From positions 124,001-188,000 of the forward strand of contig JAITGO010000023.1 in the NCBI GenBank assembly GCA_031280615.1: 64,000 nucleotides of DNA. Reading direction: 5' to 3'. This stretch comes from Desulfobulbus sp. Lineage in GTDB: Bacteria; Desulfobacterota; Desulfobulbia; Desulfobulbales; Desulfobulbaceae. Shown here in pieces: positions 1 through 7,618 of this stretch. The notes below the pieces were generated by a model. That model ran no database searches, was not told where the DNA came from, and was given only the letters and a program-made list of their open reading frames with translations. Positions within the stretch are counted from its first letter, which is position 1. Each line of letters begins with the position of its first letter. The position numbers were made by a program, and so were the translations under genes.

Positions 1-413
1 TCGGCAGACCGGCATTTTCGGTACTGTGCCGGCACCCGAAGCTCTGTAAGGCGATTTTCGGCAACAACACCGATGTCGGTATCGTCACCGCCAACCAGGT
101 CGCCCAGTTGTTCGAGCTGGATGAGGTGTTGATCGGCGAGGCGTATCTCAACACCGCCAAAAAAGGCCAGGCCGTGGCGCTGTCGCGGGTATGGGGCAAG
201 CATATTGCCCTGACCTACCGCGACCGCAACGCTACCACCAGGGGCCGGATGTCATTCGGTTACACCTGCCAGTTCGGCAGCCGCCTCGCCGGGGCATGGG
301 AAGACAAGAATATCGGCCTGCGCGGCGGCCATCGGGTCCGGATGGGCGAGAGCGTCAAGGAACTGATCTGCGCCCCTGACCTCGGTTATTTCATCCAGAA
401 TGCCGTAGTGTAA
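1..413 (+). CDS. Mu-like phage major capsid protein, C-terminal fragment
   Basis: The reading frame is open from base 3 to a stop at 411-413, so the window cuts off the N-terminal part of a longer gene. The visible 136 residues end in a segment containing GNNTDVGIVTANQVAQLF and a positively charged C-terminal region. The identification as a major capsid (Mu T/gp34-type) subunit comes mainly from position: it lies directly before the gp35/gp36/gp37-like genes, where Mu-like phages place the coat protein. The mature protein would form the icosahedral shell. No catalytic motif is expected. Direct homology was not tested, so another head protein remains possible. Confidence 0.6.
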   Translation, partial: GRPAFSVLCRHPKLCKAIFGNNTDVGIVTANQVAQLFELDEVLIGEAYLNTAKKGQAVALSRVWGKHIALTYRDRNATTRGRMSFGYTCQFGSRLAGAWEDKNIGLRGGHRVRMGESVKELICAPDLGYFIQNAVV

Positions 414-430
414 AGCAAGGAGGATGTCAC

Positions 431-598
431 ATGTCTAAATATCTGGTGCTGCAACCTTTGTCCCATGATCAAAAAAAGTACGCCGCCGGCGACACGGTTG
501 AATTGGCCGAGGAACAGGCAATGGCGCTGCTGGCTGTCGCCGTGGTCGGCGAAGTACCCAAGGAGGGGAAGGGCAAGAGCAAAGAAATTGGGGAGTGA
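431..598 (+). CDS. small phage head-region protein (gp35 position), unknown function
   Basis: This 55-residue protein begins SKYLVLQPLSHDQKKYAAGD after its Met and ends in a Lys/Glu-rich tail. An AAGGAGG ribosome-binding site at 418-424 supports the ATG at 431. It lies between the capsid gene and the gp36-like gene, which is where Mu-like phages carry a small gp35-type protein. The N-terminal pattern, a short beta-strand followed by a polar helix with AEEQAMALL, is common among small head-associated proteins of Mu-like prophages. I do not recognise a defined function. It is compact and tightly spaced, as expected for a real gene in a late operon. Confidence 0.6.
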   Translation: MSKYLVLQPLSHDQKKYAAGDTVELAEEQAMALLAVAVVGEVPKEGKGKSKEIGE

Positions 599-600
599 AC

Positions 601-1035
601 ATGTACTGTACCGCGAGCGATATCCGGGCCATCATGCCGGAAACCGACTTGATCGAGCTGACCGACGATTCCATCCCGCCGGCCAGCGCCAACGATGACG
701 TGATCGACCGGGCGATCGCCGATGCCGGCGAGTTGATCGACGGCTATCTCAGGGGTCGCTACATGCTGCCCCTGTCACCGCCACCCCGCCTGCTCAACAC
801 CCTGGCTGCCGACGTGGCCGTGTACCGGCTGTATGCCCGCCGGTTGCGGCTCACTCCGCCGGAGATCGTGACCGAACGGTACAAGAATGCCCTGAAGATC
901 TTGGAACAGATCCAGGCCGGCAAGATCTCGCTGGGCGCGGAGGCATCGGGCGGCGGCGTGGTGCCGTCGGCCGGCGGGCCGCAATTCACGACTCCGGACC
1001 GGGTGTTCACCCGGGAGACTTTGAGGGATTACTGA
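601..1035 (+). CDS. Mu gp36-like protein (DUF1320 family)
   Basis: The 144-residue product starts MYCTASDIRAIMPETDLIEL and matches the DUF1320 pattern: an N-terminal 'Y.t..Dl....p...li.Lt' segment, then a helical region with AIADAGELIDGYLRGRY, then LYARRL and an ERYKNALKIL helix. In Mu the equivalent gene (gp36) lies between the capsid and tail genes and is thought to act in head completion or head-tail joining. A GGGGAG ribosome-binding site at 590-595 favours ATG 601 over the in-frame GTG at 595. Its stop overlaps the next gene by one base, indicating translational coupling. Confidence 0.82.
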   Translation: MYCTASDIRAIMPETDLIELTDDSIPPASANDDVIDRAIADAGELIDGYLRGRYMLPLSPPPRLLNTLAADVAVYRLYARRLRLTPPEIVTERYKNALKILEQIQAGKISLGAEASGGGVVPSAGGPQFTTPDRVFTRETLRDY

Positions 1036-1595
1036 TGATCAACGAAATCGAAGACGCGATCATCGCGCTGATCAAGGAGAAAGTCGGCGATGTCGCCGGC
1101 AAGATTGCCGTGCAAAAGGGAGTGGATGGCATCCCCCAGCCGGCCGTCTATGTGTCGACCGAAGCGGGCCAGTTCAAGAAGGTAACATTCACCAGTTATC
1201 AGCACGAATTGACCATCTACGTGGACATCGTCTTCTCTTACCGGGGCGCGGATGACGCCAGCCGCCGGAAAGGAATCTACCAGATCCTGGAAGGAGTCCT
1301 CCGAATACTTATCTGGCAGGATCTCGGCCTGGCCATAAAGCCGCTGGTCCCGAGAAACTGGAAGAACACCACGGTCGAAGAGATGCGGCAGCAAGGGCTG
1401 TTGGCCTTTTCACTGGAACTGACCACCGCCTACACCATCGCTCAGGCAAAGGATGAGGAGACAGCCGTTGCCGATCTGCTGGCCGTGGGCCTGAACTACT
1501 ATCTCACCCCGGGCGACGACATCGCCGACGCCGTCGACCTGGTGTCGTTGCGAAACATCGCCGATGATTCTGCGGTCAGCCTGGGTGGGTCGTAA
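1035..1595 (+). CDS. Mu gp37-like protein (DUF1834 family)
   Basis: This 186-residue protein starts MINEIEDAIIALIKEKVGDV and has the DUF1834 layout: a helical start, a beta-rich centre around YQHELTIYVDIVFSYRGAD, then 'GIYQILEGVLRIL' and a C-terminal extension. Mu gp37 lies at the same point of the late operon and is probably a head-tail connector or tail-terminator-like protein, although its exact role is not settled. The ATG overlaps the preceding stop (TGATG), typical of coupled late genes. The acidic C-terminal segment after about residue 140 looks lineage-specific. Confidence 0.8.
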   Translation: MINEIEDAIIALIKEKVGDVAGKIAVQKGVDGIPQPAVYVSTEAGQFKKVTFTSYQHELTIYVDIVFSYRGADDASRRKGIYQILEGVLRILIWQDLGLAIKPLVPRNWKNTTVEEMRQQGLLAFSLELTTAYTIAQAKDEETAVADLLAVGLNYYLTPGDDIADAVDLVSLRNIADDSAVSLGGS

Positions 1596-1621
1596 ATCGC
1601 ATTGGATGGAGAGGCAACCCA

Positions 1622-1900
1622 ATGGAGATCCCGATGAGCAGATTGAAAATGAAAAAAAACATCCGCCGGTTTGCGGTGCATCATTATGCCTGTTGGCTGT
1701 TACTTGTGTCTCTGTTCGCCGTGGGGCTGGTGTTCGCCTGTATAGGGGACGCGGTGCTGGCGGCATGGGCCTCGGTCCGCGATTGGTATTATGAAAACAA
1801 AAACCTCAGCTCCTATTTTCGGCGCTCTCATTATATCGAGGAACGATTGCACGATGAATGGGAAAACAGAACATTCCTCAACGACAGGAGAAATCCATGA
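1622..1900 (+). CDS. small membrane protein of the prophage, unknown
   Basis: This 92-residue protein has a short basic N-terminus, one clear hydrophobic segment at about residues 23-48 (CWLLLVSLFAVGLVFACIGDAVLAAW) and a highly charged C-terminus. It is therefore a predicted single-pass membrane protein. A GGAGAGG site seven bases before ATG 1622 supports the start. It lies between the gp37-like and gp38-like genes, where Mu has no equivalent, so it looks like a phage-specific insertion. Possible roles include superinfection exclusion or a lysis accessory function, but nothing in the sequence decides between them. Its stop overlaps the start of the next gene. Confidence 0.55.
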   Translation: MEIPMSRLKMKKNIRRFAVHHYACWLLLVSLFAVGLVFACIGDAVLAAWASVRDWYYENKNLSSYFRRSHYIEERLHDEWENRTFLNDRRNP

Positions 1901-2076
1901 AGGTACAGGCGGCAAAGGGAACGAAATGTCCGATGGAAGGCCGTCCCCGCCAATACATCACCGACGGGAAGCCGGTCGAGGTGCCTGGCACGGCGTATTA
2001 CCGCCGTCTGCTGAATGATGGCTCCCTCGTTGAAATCACACCGGCCCAACCGGCCACCACCAAGGGAGCACAGTGA
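1897..2076 (+). CDS. Mu gp38-like small protein (DUF2635 family)
   Basis: The 59-residue product starts MKVQAAKGTKCPMEGRPRQY and contains 'VPGTAYYRRLLNDGSLVEI', the pattern of the DUF2635 family, which includes Mu gp38. Family members lie immediately before the tail sheath gene, as here. The function is unknown. ATG 1897 has an ACAGGAG site at 1884-1890 and overlaps the stop of the upstream gene (ATGA). An upstream in-frame ATG at 1858 would lengthen it, but that stretch overlaps the previous gene and lacks a ribosome-binding site. The stop overlaps the sheath ATG by one base. Confidence 0.75.
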   Translation: MKVQAAKGTKCPMEGRPRQYITDGKPVEVPGTAYYRRLLNDGSLVEITPAQPATTKGAQ

Positions 2077-3500
2077 TGGCTTCACAGAGCATCAGCTTTG
2101 ACAGTATTCCGAGCAGCATCCGCAAGCCAGGTAAGTATTTTGAGTTCAACCATCGGCTGGCGGTGCGCACCCTGCCGACTAACCAGCAGCAGATGCTGAT
2201 CGTTGCCCAACGATTACCATACGGCTTGGTGCCGGCCCTGGTCCCTACCCGGATTTTTTCCGATGCCCAGGCGGCGGATGCCTTCGGCGCCGGCAGCTTG
2301 GCCCACCGGATGTGCCGCGCGGCTATCGTCGCCAACCCCTACCTGCAGCTCACGGTTTGCGCCCTGGACGACGGCGCGGGCGCGGCGGCCTCGGCCACGG
2401 TGACGATTGCGGGTGATGCGACGATCTCGGGTTTCCTTAAATTTTTCCTCGGCAACGACAGTGTCGAGATCGTCGTCACATCGGGCGATACGGCTGCGGA
2501 GGTAGCCGCCGCGCTCAAGGCGGCCCTGGATGTCAGACATGAGTTGCCAGTGAGCGCCACGGTCGAGGCCGCGATCGTCACCCTCACCGCCCGGCACAAG
2601 GGCACGGTGCCCAACCGGATCGACCTTGCCTGTGAGCTGAGCGCCAAAGGCACCACCGTTACCATGTCCGGCACGTCGCTGACCGGTGGCGCCATCGATC
2701 CGGACCTTGCCACAGCCCTGGCCCAGGTCTACGGCAACCAATTCGACGTGATCGTCACTCCATACAACGACCAGGCCGCGCTCACCGCCCTGCGGAATTA
2801 TTTGGACGATGTGTCCGGCCCGATGGAGCAACGCCCAGGGATTGGTATCGCCGCCATCGACGGCGCTCTGGCCGGTGCCACCACCCTGGCCGGGCAGATC
2901 AATTCCGGCCGCATCCTCGTCGCTTACCTGCGCGGCACCCGGTCGCCGGATTACGAGGTGGCCGCAGCCTACGGGGCCGTGGTTGCATTTGAGGAAGACC
3001 CGGCCCGGCCGCTCAACACCCTGGCCCTGACCGGCATTCATGCCCCGCCGATTCCCGCGCGCCTAGGAAGAGGCGAGCAGGAAAGTTGCCTGGCCAACGG
3101 CATTGCCCCGCTGGAAGTCGGCCCGGGCGAAACGGTGCAGATCGTGCGGGCCATCACCACCTACACCAAAAACGCCGAGAATGTAGCGGACATCGCCCTC
3201 CTCGACCTGACCACCATCCGCACCCTAGACTATACACGCAAGGCGTGCCGGGAACGGATCGCCCTGCGGTTTCCCCGGGAAAAACTGTCCAGCCGGACGC
3301 CAAAGAAGGTGCGGACCGAGCTGCTGGATGTGCTGGATAAGCTTGAGAAGTTGGATATCCTCGAAGATGTGATGGTCCACAAGGACGGCTTGTTGGTCGA
3401 GCGCGACTTGCAAGATCCCAACCGGCTCAACGGCCGAATCCCGGCCGATGTGGTCAATGGCCTGCATGTGTTCGCCGGCCGCATCGACTTGCTGCTGTAA
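2076..3500 (+). CDS. contractile tail sheath protein (Mu gpL/gp39-like)
   Basis: This 474-residue protein forms the contractile outer sheath of a myovirus tail. It begins ASQSISFDSIPSSIRKPGKY, the characteristic opening of Mu-type sheath proteins, and ends with the conserved handle region that includes LDLTTIRTLDYTRKACRERI and 'PADVVNGLHVFAGRIDLLL'. Its length agrees with Mu gpL, near 495 residues. ATG 2076 overlaps the preceding stop; an in-frame GTG at 2073 is less likely. The tail tube gene follows 26 bases downstream, the usual sheath-tube pairing. Confidence 0.92.
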   Translation: MASQSISFDSIPSSIRKPGKYFEFNHRLAVRTLPTNQQQMLIVAQRLPYGLVPALVPTRIFSDAQAADAFGAGSLAHRMCRAAIVANPYLQLTVCALDDGAGAAASATVTIAGDATISGFLKFFLGNDSVEIVVTSGDTAAEVAAALKAALDVRHELPVSATVEAAIVTLTARHKGTVPNRIDLACELSAKGTTVTMSGTSLTGGAIDPDLATALAQVYGNQFDVIVTPYNDQAALTALRNYLDDVSGPMEQRPGIGIAAIDGALAGATTLAGQINSGRILVAYLRGTRSPDYEVAAAYGAVVAFEEDPARPLNTLALTGIHAPPIPARLGRGEQESCLANGIAPLEVGPGETVQIVRAITTYTKNAENVADIALLDLTTIRTLDYTRKACRERIALRFPREKLSSRTPKKVRTELLDVLDKLEKLDILEDVMVHKDGLLVERDLQDPNRLNGRIPADVVNGLHVFAGRIDLLL

Positions 3501-3526
3501 AACCGGTTTTAACGGAGAGATAAAGC

Positions 3527-3883
3527 ATGTCTGAATACGTGGTAAGCGTGCTGCTCGAGGTCAACGGGCAGAACATCGACGATTTCAAGGCTGTCACCGA
3601 GGGCGAACTAGAGGTGGCCAAACAGATCAACCTGATGAACAAAACCGGCTTCGGCCGCATGACGGCCCGGCATGGAGTGGAGGTCGACTACGTGGTGCCG
3701 GCGGACAAGGCCGAGTTCGATTTCAAAACCGTGGAGGATGGCACCCTGACCATCGACAAGCAAAACGGGGTGAGAACCACCTACACCGGTGTTTGGACCC
3801 TCAAGGTCGGCGCCACAAAATACGATGGCGAAAACGAGGCAGTCCGCACCATCACCTTCGGCGCCACAGGTAAGGTGGAATGA
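3527..3883 (+). CDS. phage tail tube protein (Mu gp40-like)
   Basis: This 118-residue protein is the monomer that stacks into the inner tail tube, which carries DNA during infection. It opens SEYVVSVLLEVNGQNIDDFK and includes 'GEVEVAKQINLM'-type and 'YVVPADKAEFDFKTVEDGT' segments, consistent with the Mu tail-tube family of about 118 residues. An ACGGAGAG ribosome-binding site precedes the ATG. It follows the sheath gene directly. Its stop overlaps the next start, linking tube synthesis to the tail-assembly chaperone. Confidence 0.9.
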   Translation: MSEYVVSVLLEVNGQNIDDFKAVTEGELEVAKQINLMNKTGFGRMTARHGVEVDYVVPADKAEFDFKTVEDGTLTIDKQNGVRTTYTGVWTLKVGATKYDGENEAVRTITFGATGKVE

Positions 3884-4236
3884 TGCGCAAAAAAGGACAA
3901 CTGCCTTGCGGCATCGAAATCGATGGCACCGTCTATCGCGATTACGAACTGCGTGAACAATTCGTTGCCGACGAAATCGAAGTGTTGGAGTCGGAACACG
4001 GACCCCGGGCGATAAAGACCGACAGTTACTACAACATCTGCCTCATGGCTCGGCGGCTGGCCCTGGTTGGGCTGGACAAACCGGTCACCCCGGAAATGGT
4101 CATGGGCATGCTCAGCGACGATTTTACCCACCTGCTCAAAAGCAGTAAGGCCATGAGCGTCGAGAGGGACTCGTTTCGAGGCGCGGCTGAAGCCGCGCCG
4201 GATGCTGCATCTGGCCCTGTTGAAGTTGGGATTTGA
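3883..4236 (+). CDS. tail assembly chaperone (Mu gp41-like), short product
   Basis: This protein of about 117 residues lies between tail tube and tape measure, the position of Mu gp41. It contains CGIEIDGTVYRDYELREQFV and a helical region 'YYNICLMARRLALVGL', resembling gp41-type chaperones that coat the tape measure protein during tail assembly. The last 25 residues or so are low-complexity (AAEAAPDAASGPVEVG), as expected of a default product that terminates after a frameshift site. Two ATGs are adjacent (3880 and 3883); the second is better spaced from the AAGGTGG site. See the recoding finding for the longer product. Confidence 0.75.
   Translation: MRKKGQLPCGIEIDGTVYRDYELREQFVADEIEVLESEHGPRAIKTDSYYNICLMARRLALVGLDKPVTPEMVMGMLSDDFTHLLKSSKAMSVERDSFRGAAEAAPDAASGPVEVGI
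4180..4199 (+). promoter_or_regulatory. GC-only hairpin, candidate frameshift stimulator
   Basis: An 8-bp perfect stem (GGCGCGGC paired with GCCGCGCC) closes a TGAA loop. It lies in the mRNA where the gp41-like frame and the second, +1/-2 frame are both open (4157-4236). Directly upstream are TCG-TTT-CGA (4171-4179), where tRNA-Phe could slip from UUU to UUC, and AGAGG (4163-4167), where tRNA-Arg could move back two bases from AGG to AGA. The stem makes a programmed shift plausible but does not prove it. Confidence 0.5.
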
Positions 4237-4366
4237 TTGTGCCACCGCCGCCGCCATGCCGGAAGAGGTGGCCATGGCGTACCTGGCGGCGCATCGGGAA
4301 CTGAACAAACCGACCGACCCAAAAAAGAAACGCTACAAGGTGCTGAGGAAGAAGGACAATGGCTGA
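4202..4366 (+). CDS. out-of-frame extension of the tail assembly chaperone (gp41/gp42-junction type)
   Basis: This second frame is open from 4157 and ends at the TGA 4364-4366. From the only internal ATG (4202) it encodes 54 residues starting MLHLALLKLGFDCATAAAMP and ending in a Lys-rich tail. No convincing ribosome-binding site precedes that ATG, so the frame is probably read as a C-terminal extension of the preceding gene by +1 or -2 frameshifting. Many long-tailed phages make such a chaperone extension just before the tape measure gene, and Mu is reported to use a -2 shift. The end overlaps the tape measure start by eight bases. Confidence 0.6.
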   Translation: MLHLALLKLGFDCATAAAMPEEVAMAYLAAHRELNKPTDPKKKRYKVLRKKDNG

Positions 4367-6092
4367 GAACATGCGGCTCTATCTGGAGCTGATGGGCAAA
4401 TCCAGCAACCTGCGCGGCGAGCTGAACAGCGCCAAGGGCGCCGTATCCCGCTGGTCGGCCGGAGTGCGCAGCGAACTGTCTTCCTTGCGGAACATTGCAG
4501 GATCGGTCACCGGGCAATTAGCGGCCCTGGGGATCAGTTTCAGCGCATTGCAGACTATGTCTGCCTCGGCCCGACTCGACAAGAGCCTGGTCCGGATCAA
4601 GCAGACCGCCGGCGCGACCGCCGGGGAAATGGCAAACCTGCGCCGCGAGTTGTTTACGATGGCCCGGCAAACCGGCAAACCGGTCGAGGATCTGCAGGCT
4701 GGCTTCGACAATTTGGTGCAGTCGGGGCTGGACTGGAAATCAGCCATGGAGACGATCAAGGCGGTCAACATCGGCTCGGCCGTCACCGGCGCCCAGGCCA
4801 CCACCTTGAGCGGCGGTCTCACGGTTGGCGCCACCGCGTTCAATCTCGATCTGGCTAAACCAGGCCTGGCCCTGGAGCTGCTCGACAAGATGACCGTGGC
4901 TGGCCGACAGGGCAATGCCGAGTTGGAAAACCTTTCCGACATCTTCGCCCGGGTCGGGGTCAACGCGGCCAGCGCTGGGATGAGCTTTGACCAGACACTG
5001 GCTTTTATCGAGGGGCTTTCCCTGGTTGAGCGGCAACCCGAACGCCTGGCAACCCTGGCCGACTCCACCCTGCGTCTGTTCAACAACCTCAAATATATGA
5101 AGGCCGCCCAGAAAGCCACGGGGGTGCGTTTCTTCGATGCCAAGGGCGAACGCCGCGATGCCCTGGCTATCATCGCCGACATCAAGAAGCGGTACGACAC
5201 GTTGAAGACGGACCAGCAGCGGGCCGTATTCATCCAGAAGGCATTCGGCCACGCCGATCTCGACACCCAAAAAGGCATGAAAACCTTTCTCCAGGGCGAC
5301 ATACTGACCAAGGTGAGAGGGCAATTCACCCGGGATATCGGCCATGCCGGCGATACGCTCGTGGATGATCTCGGTGATGCCACCAAAAATCTGATCGACC
5401 AAATCGGCATGCTCAAGGCCGATCTGCGCCAGGCGGCGGATGGATTCGTGCAGCCAATCAATGCCACCCTGACCGACCTGATCAAGTGGGCGCGGGACTC
5501 CAAGGCCAACGGCGGCCTGGGTTTGAACGGCAAGGAGATGTTCGAGTACGGCGCAGGCGGCGGCCTTGGCCTGTTGCTATTAGGCAGATACGGCGGCAAG
5601 GCGGCCAGCCGCTTGTTCAGCGGTTCGGCCGGCCTGGCTGCCGGGACCATCCAAGGCAAGGCCCTTGAGCAGTTTGGCGGAGTTACTCCGGTATTCGTAG
5701 TCAACATGCCGGGTGGCGGCCTCCCGGGCGGAAGCGTCCCCACCACCGCGACTGGTTCTGTCGGTAAAGCTGCCGGTGCGCTGTCCAAGGCGGTCAACGT
5801 GGTGGGTGCCGGAGCCGGGGGCTATGGCGCCGGCACCATCATCAACCAGGGAATGGGGGAACTCAGCGGCCACCTGACCGACGGCAAGTATGGCGGTGAG
5901 GGATGGCTGGGCAACATGGTCTATGACTGGATGCACCCCGAAGAAAAGCAGGAAATCAAGAACGATATCAAGGTTGAGATCTCGGTTGACCAGGCGGGTC
6001 GGGCTATTGCGGCTGCGAACGATCCCAATACCAAGCTGTCGGCAACCACAAACCTCAAACGAGGCAACTTTGCCGATCCCAATTATTTCTGA
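4359..6092 (+). CDS. tail tape measure protein (Mu gp42-like)
   Basis: This 577-residue protein sets tail length and is threaded through the tube. The N-terminal 350 residues have the TP901-type tape-measure core: helical, with 'GATAGEMANLRRELFTMARQTG', repeated 'ATTLSGGLTVGATAF' segments and 'AVFIQKAFGHAD'. A glycine/alanine-rich hydrophobic region follows at about residues 395-500, which could insert in the membrane. It is somewhat shorter than Mu gp42 (about 690), suggesting a shorter tail. The ATG overlaps the chaperone extension. Confidence 0.88.
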   Translation: MAENMRLYLELMGKSSNLRGELNSAKGAVSRWSAGVRSELSSLRNIAGSVTGQLAALGISFSALQTMSASARLDKSLVRIKQTAGATAGEMANLRRELFTMARQTGKPVEDLQAGFDNLVQSGLDWKSAMETIKAVNIGSAVTGAQATTLSGGLTVGATAFNLDLAKPGLALELLDKMTVAGRQGNAELENLSDIFARVGVNAASAGMSFDQTLAFIEGLSLVERQPERLATLADSTLRLFNNLKYMKAAQKATGVRFFDAKGERRDALAIIADIKKRYDTLKTDQQRAVFIQKAFGHADLDTQKGMKTFLQGDILTKVRGQFTRDIGHAGDTLVDDLGDATKNLIDQIGMLKADLRQAADGFVQPINATLTDLIKWARDSKANGGLGLNGKEMFEYGAGGGLGLLLLGRYGGKAASRLFSGSAGLAAGTIQGKALEQFGGVTPVFVVNMPGGGLPGGSVPTTATGSVGKAAGALSKAVNVVGAGAGGYGAGTIINQGMGELSGHLTDGKYGGEGWLGNMVYDWMHPEEKQEIKNDIKVEISVDQAGRAIAAANDPNTKLSATTNLKRGNFADPNYF

Positions 6093-6094
6093 CC

Positions 6095-7618
6095 ATGCTC
6101 GACCTCTACCCCGCACAGCTTGACGGCATCGACCTCGAGATCGAGGCGCTGGATGACGAGATCGCCAAGGCGATCGTCAAGCACGAGTATCCCCACCGCA
6201 ACGGCGCGTTGCTGGAGGATATGGGGCAGCACGCCCGGGTAGTCAGGGTCAAGTGCCATTTTTGGGACGACGGCGGCAGCCACCAGACTTATGAGGCCCA
6301 TCTGGAGCTACTGGCTCACCTCGACCGGATGGAGATCGTCGAGCTGGTCCATCCTAACCATGGCCCCATGCGGGGCGGCATCGAATCGATCGGCATCCAT
6401 TTCGACGATATCGAGCGCCATGCGGCGATCGATATCGTTTTTGTCCAGGGCCTGATCGAGGATACCGACGACACCGTCTTCGAGGATGTGGAAGGCAGCG
6501 CCGAGGCCGCCTATCTCGACAGCATCGCGGAGCAAAAAGCCGAGTTCGGCGAGGACATGCTGGCCACCATCGGCCTGGAGGCGAACGCCATCATCGGCAC
6601 GGCCCTGGACCCGGCCCGGGGCATCGTCGAGCAGTTCGACTGGGTCACCGGCACGGCCAGGCAGTACCTGCAGGGCGTGGAATCGTTCGTCGGCAGTTTG
6701 GAGGGCAGCCTCAACATTGTGGCGCACCCCGCCAACTCCCTGATGTCGATCATCACCTACGGCAACAACCTGCCGGGCCGGGTGATCGGCGCCCTGGCAA
6801 GGTGCGCCGAACGCTACTCCATCTCCATCGGCTCGTCGCAAACCGCTGCCCCGGAACGGTATGTCGGCAGCCTGGCCACTTGGTCCGATGAATTGACCGC
6901 CGGTTCCGGTGATTTCGCCAAGACGGCCCGGATTGGCACGGCCAGCCAGATGGCCCTGCACACCGCCTATATATATAAGGCGGACGAAGACCTGCGTCGC
7001 ACCCGCCGGCGGTCCGAGGGCCGACCGGCATTCGATGCCCTGGGCAGGTACACGCCGCCGGAATACTCGGCGGCGGATCCGCAGCCTATGACCGTGCAGG
7101 AGCTGGAGAACACTCTGGCGTTGGCGCGGCAACGGATCCAGGCGGCGGTCGATCTGGCCAGGGGTGCGGGCAGTCTGAAACGGGCCGCCCTGACCCTGAT
7201 GATTCACGTCAACCAGGTGAAGATCGAGCGCGACAAGCTGACCACGGTGACAGTCGACAACTCGTTGCCCCTGCATCTGATCTGCCTCCGCCACGGTCTG
7301 CCTTACGGTGCCGCCGATCGGCTGCTGTCCATCAACCAGATCCGCAACCCCAACGAGGTCAGCGGCGAGATAGTGATCCTGGCCGACGGGGCGGTTGGCA
7401 ACCGGGCCGCCTTCGTGACTGTAGCCAATCGGGGCGAGGAAGTGGTTTTCGGCGGGGAAGAGGTCACCTTCGGTGGCGAGGAAGTCGTGTTCGGGGGCTC
7501 GGCCATGGCCACGGCCACCGCGCCCGCTTCCGGAAGCGAAGACGTCATGTTCGGGGATGAGGCGGTCAGGTTTGGCGGCGAGAAAGTTGCTTTCGGAGGT
7601 GCGCTCCATGTCGACTGA
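6095..7618 (+). CDS. DNA circularization/tail protein (Mu gpN, gp43-like) with repeat tail
   Basis: This 507-residue protein has an N-terminal DNA_circ_N-like domain (residues 1-110, with 'YPHRNGALLEDMGQHARVV' and 'HPNHGPM'), the signature of Mu gpN-type baseplate proteins. A helical middle follows, then a LysM-like segment around residues 385-430 (LPLHLICLRHGLPYGAADRL). The C-terminus is unusual: six copies of a seven-residue repeat of the form GEEVxFG, broken once by a small Ala/Thr/Ser linker. Mu gpN is a tail component at the baseplate. The next gene overlaps the last 11 bases. Confidence 0.85.
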   Translation: MLDLYPAQLDGIDLEIEALDDEIAKAIVKHEYPHRNGALLEDMGQHARVVRVKCHFWDDGGSHQTYEAHLELLAHLDRMEIVELVHPNHGPMRGGIESIGIHFDDIERHAAIDIVFVQGLIEDTDDTVFEDVEGSAEAAYLDSIAEQKAEFGEDMLATIGLEANAIIGTALDPARGIVEQFDWVTGTARQYLQGVESFVGSLEGSLNIVAHPANSLMSIITYGNNLPGRVIGALARCAERYSISIGSSQTAAPERYVGSLATWSDELTAGSGDFAKTARIGTASQMALHTAYIYKADEDLRRTRRRSEGRPAFDALGRYTPPEYSAADPQPMTVQELENTLALARQRIQAAVDLARGAGSLKRAALTLMIHVNQVKIERDKLTTVTVDNSLPLHLICLRHGLPYGAADRLLSINQIRNPNEVSGEIVILADGAVGNRAAFVTVANRGEEVVFGGEEVTFGGEEVVFGGSAMATATAPASGSEDVMFGDEAVRFGGEKVAFGGALHVD

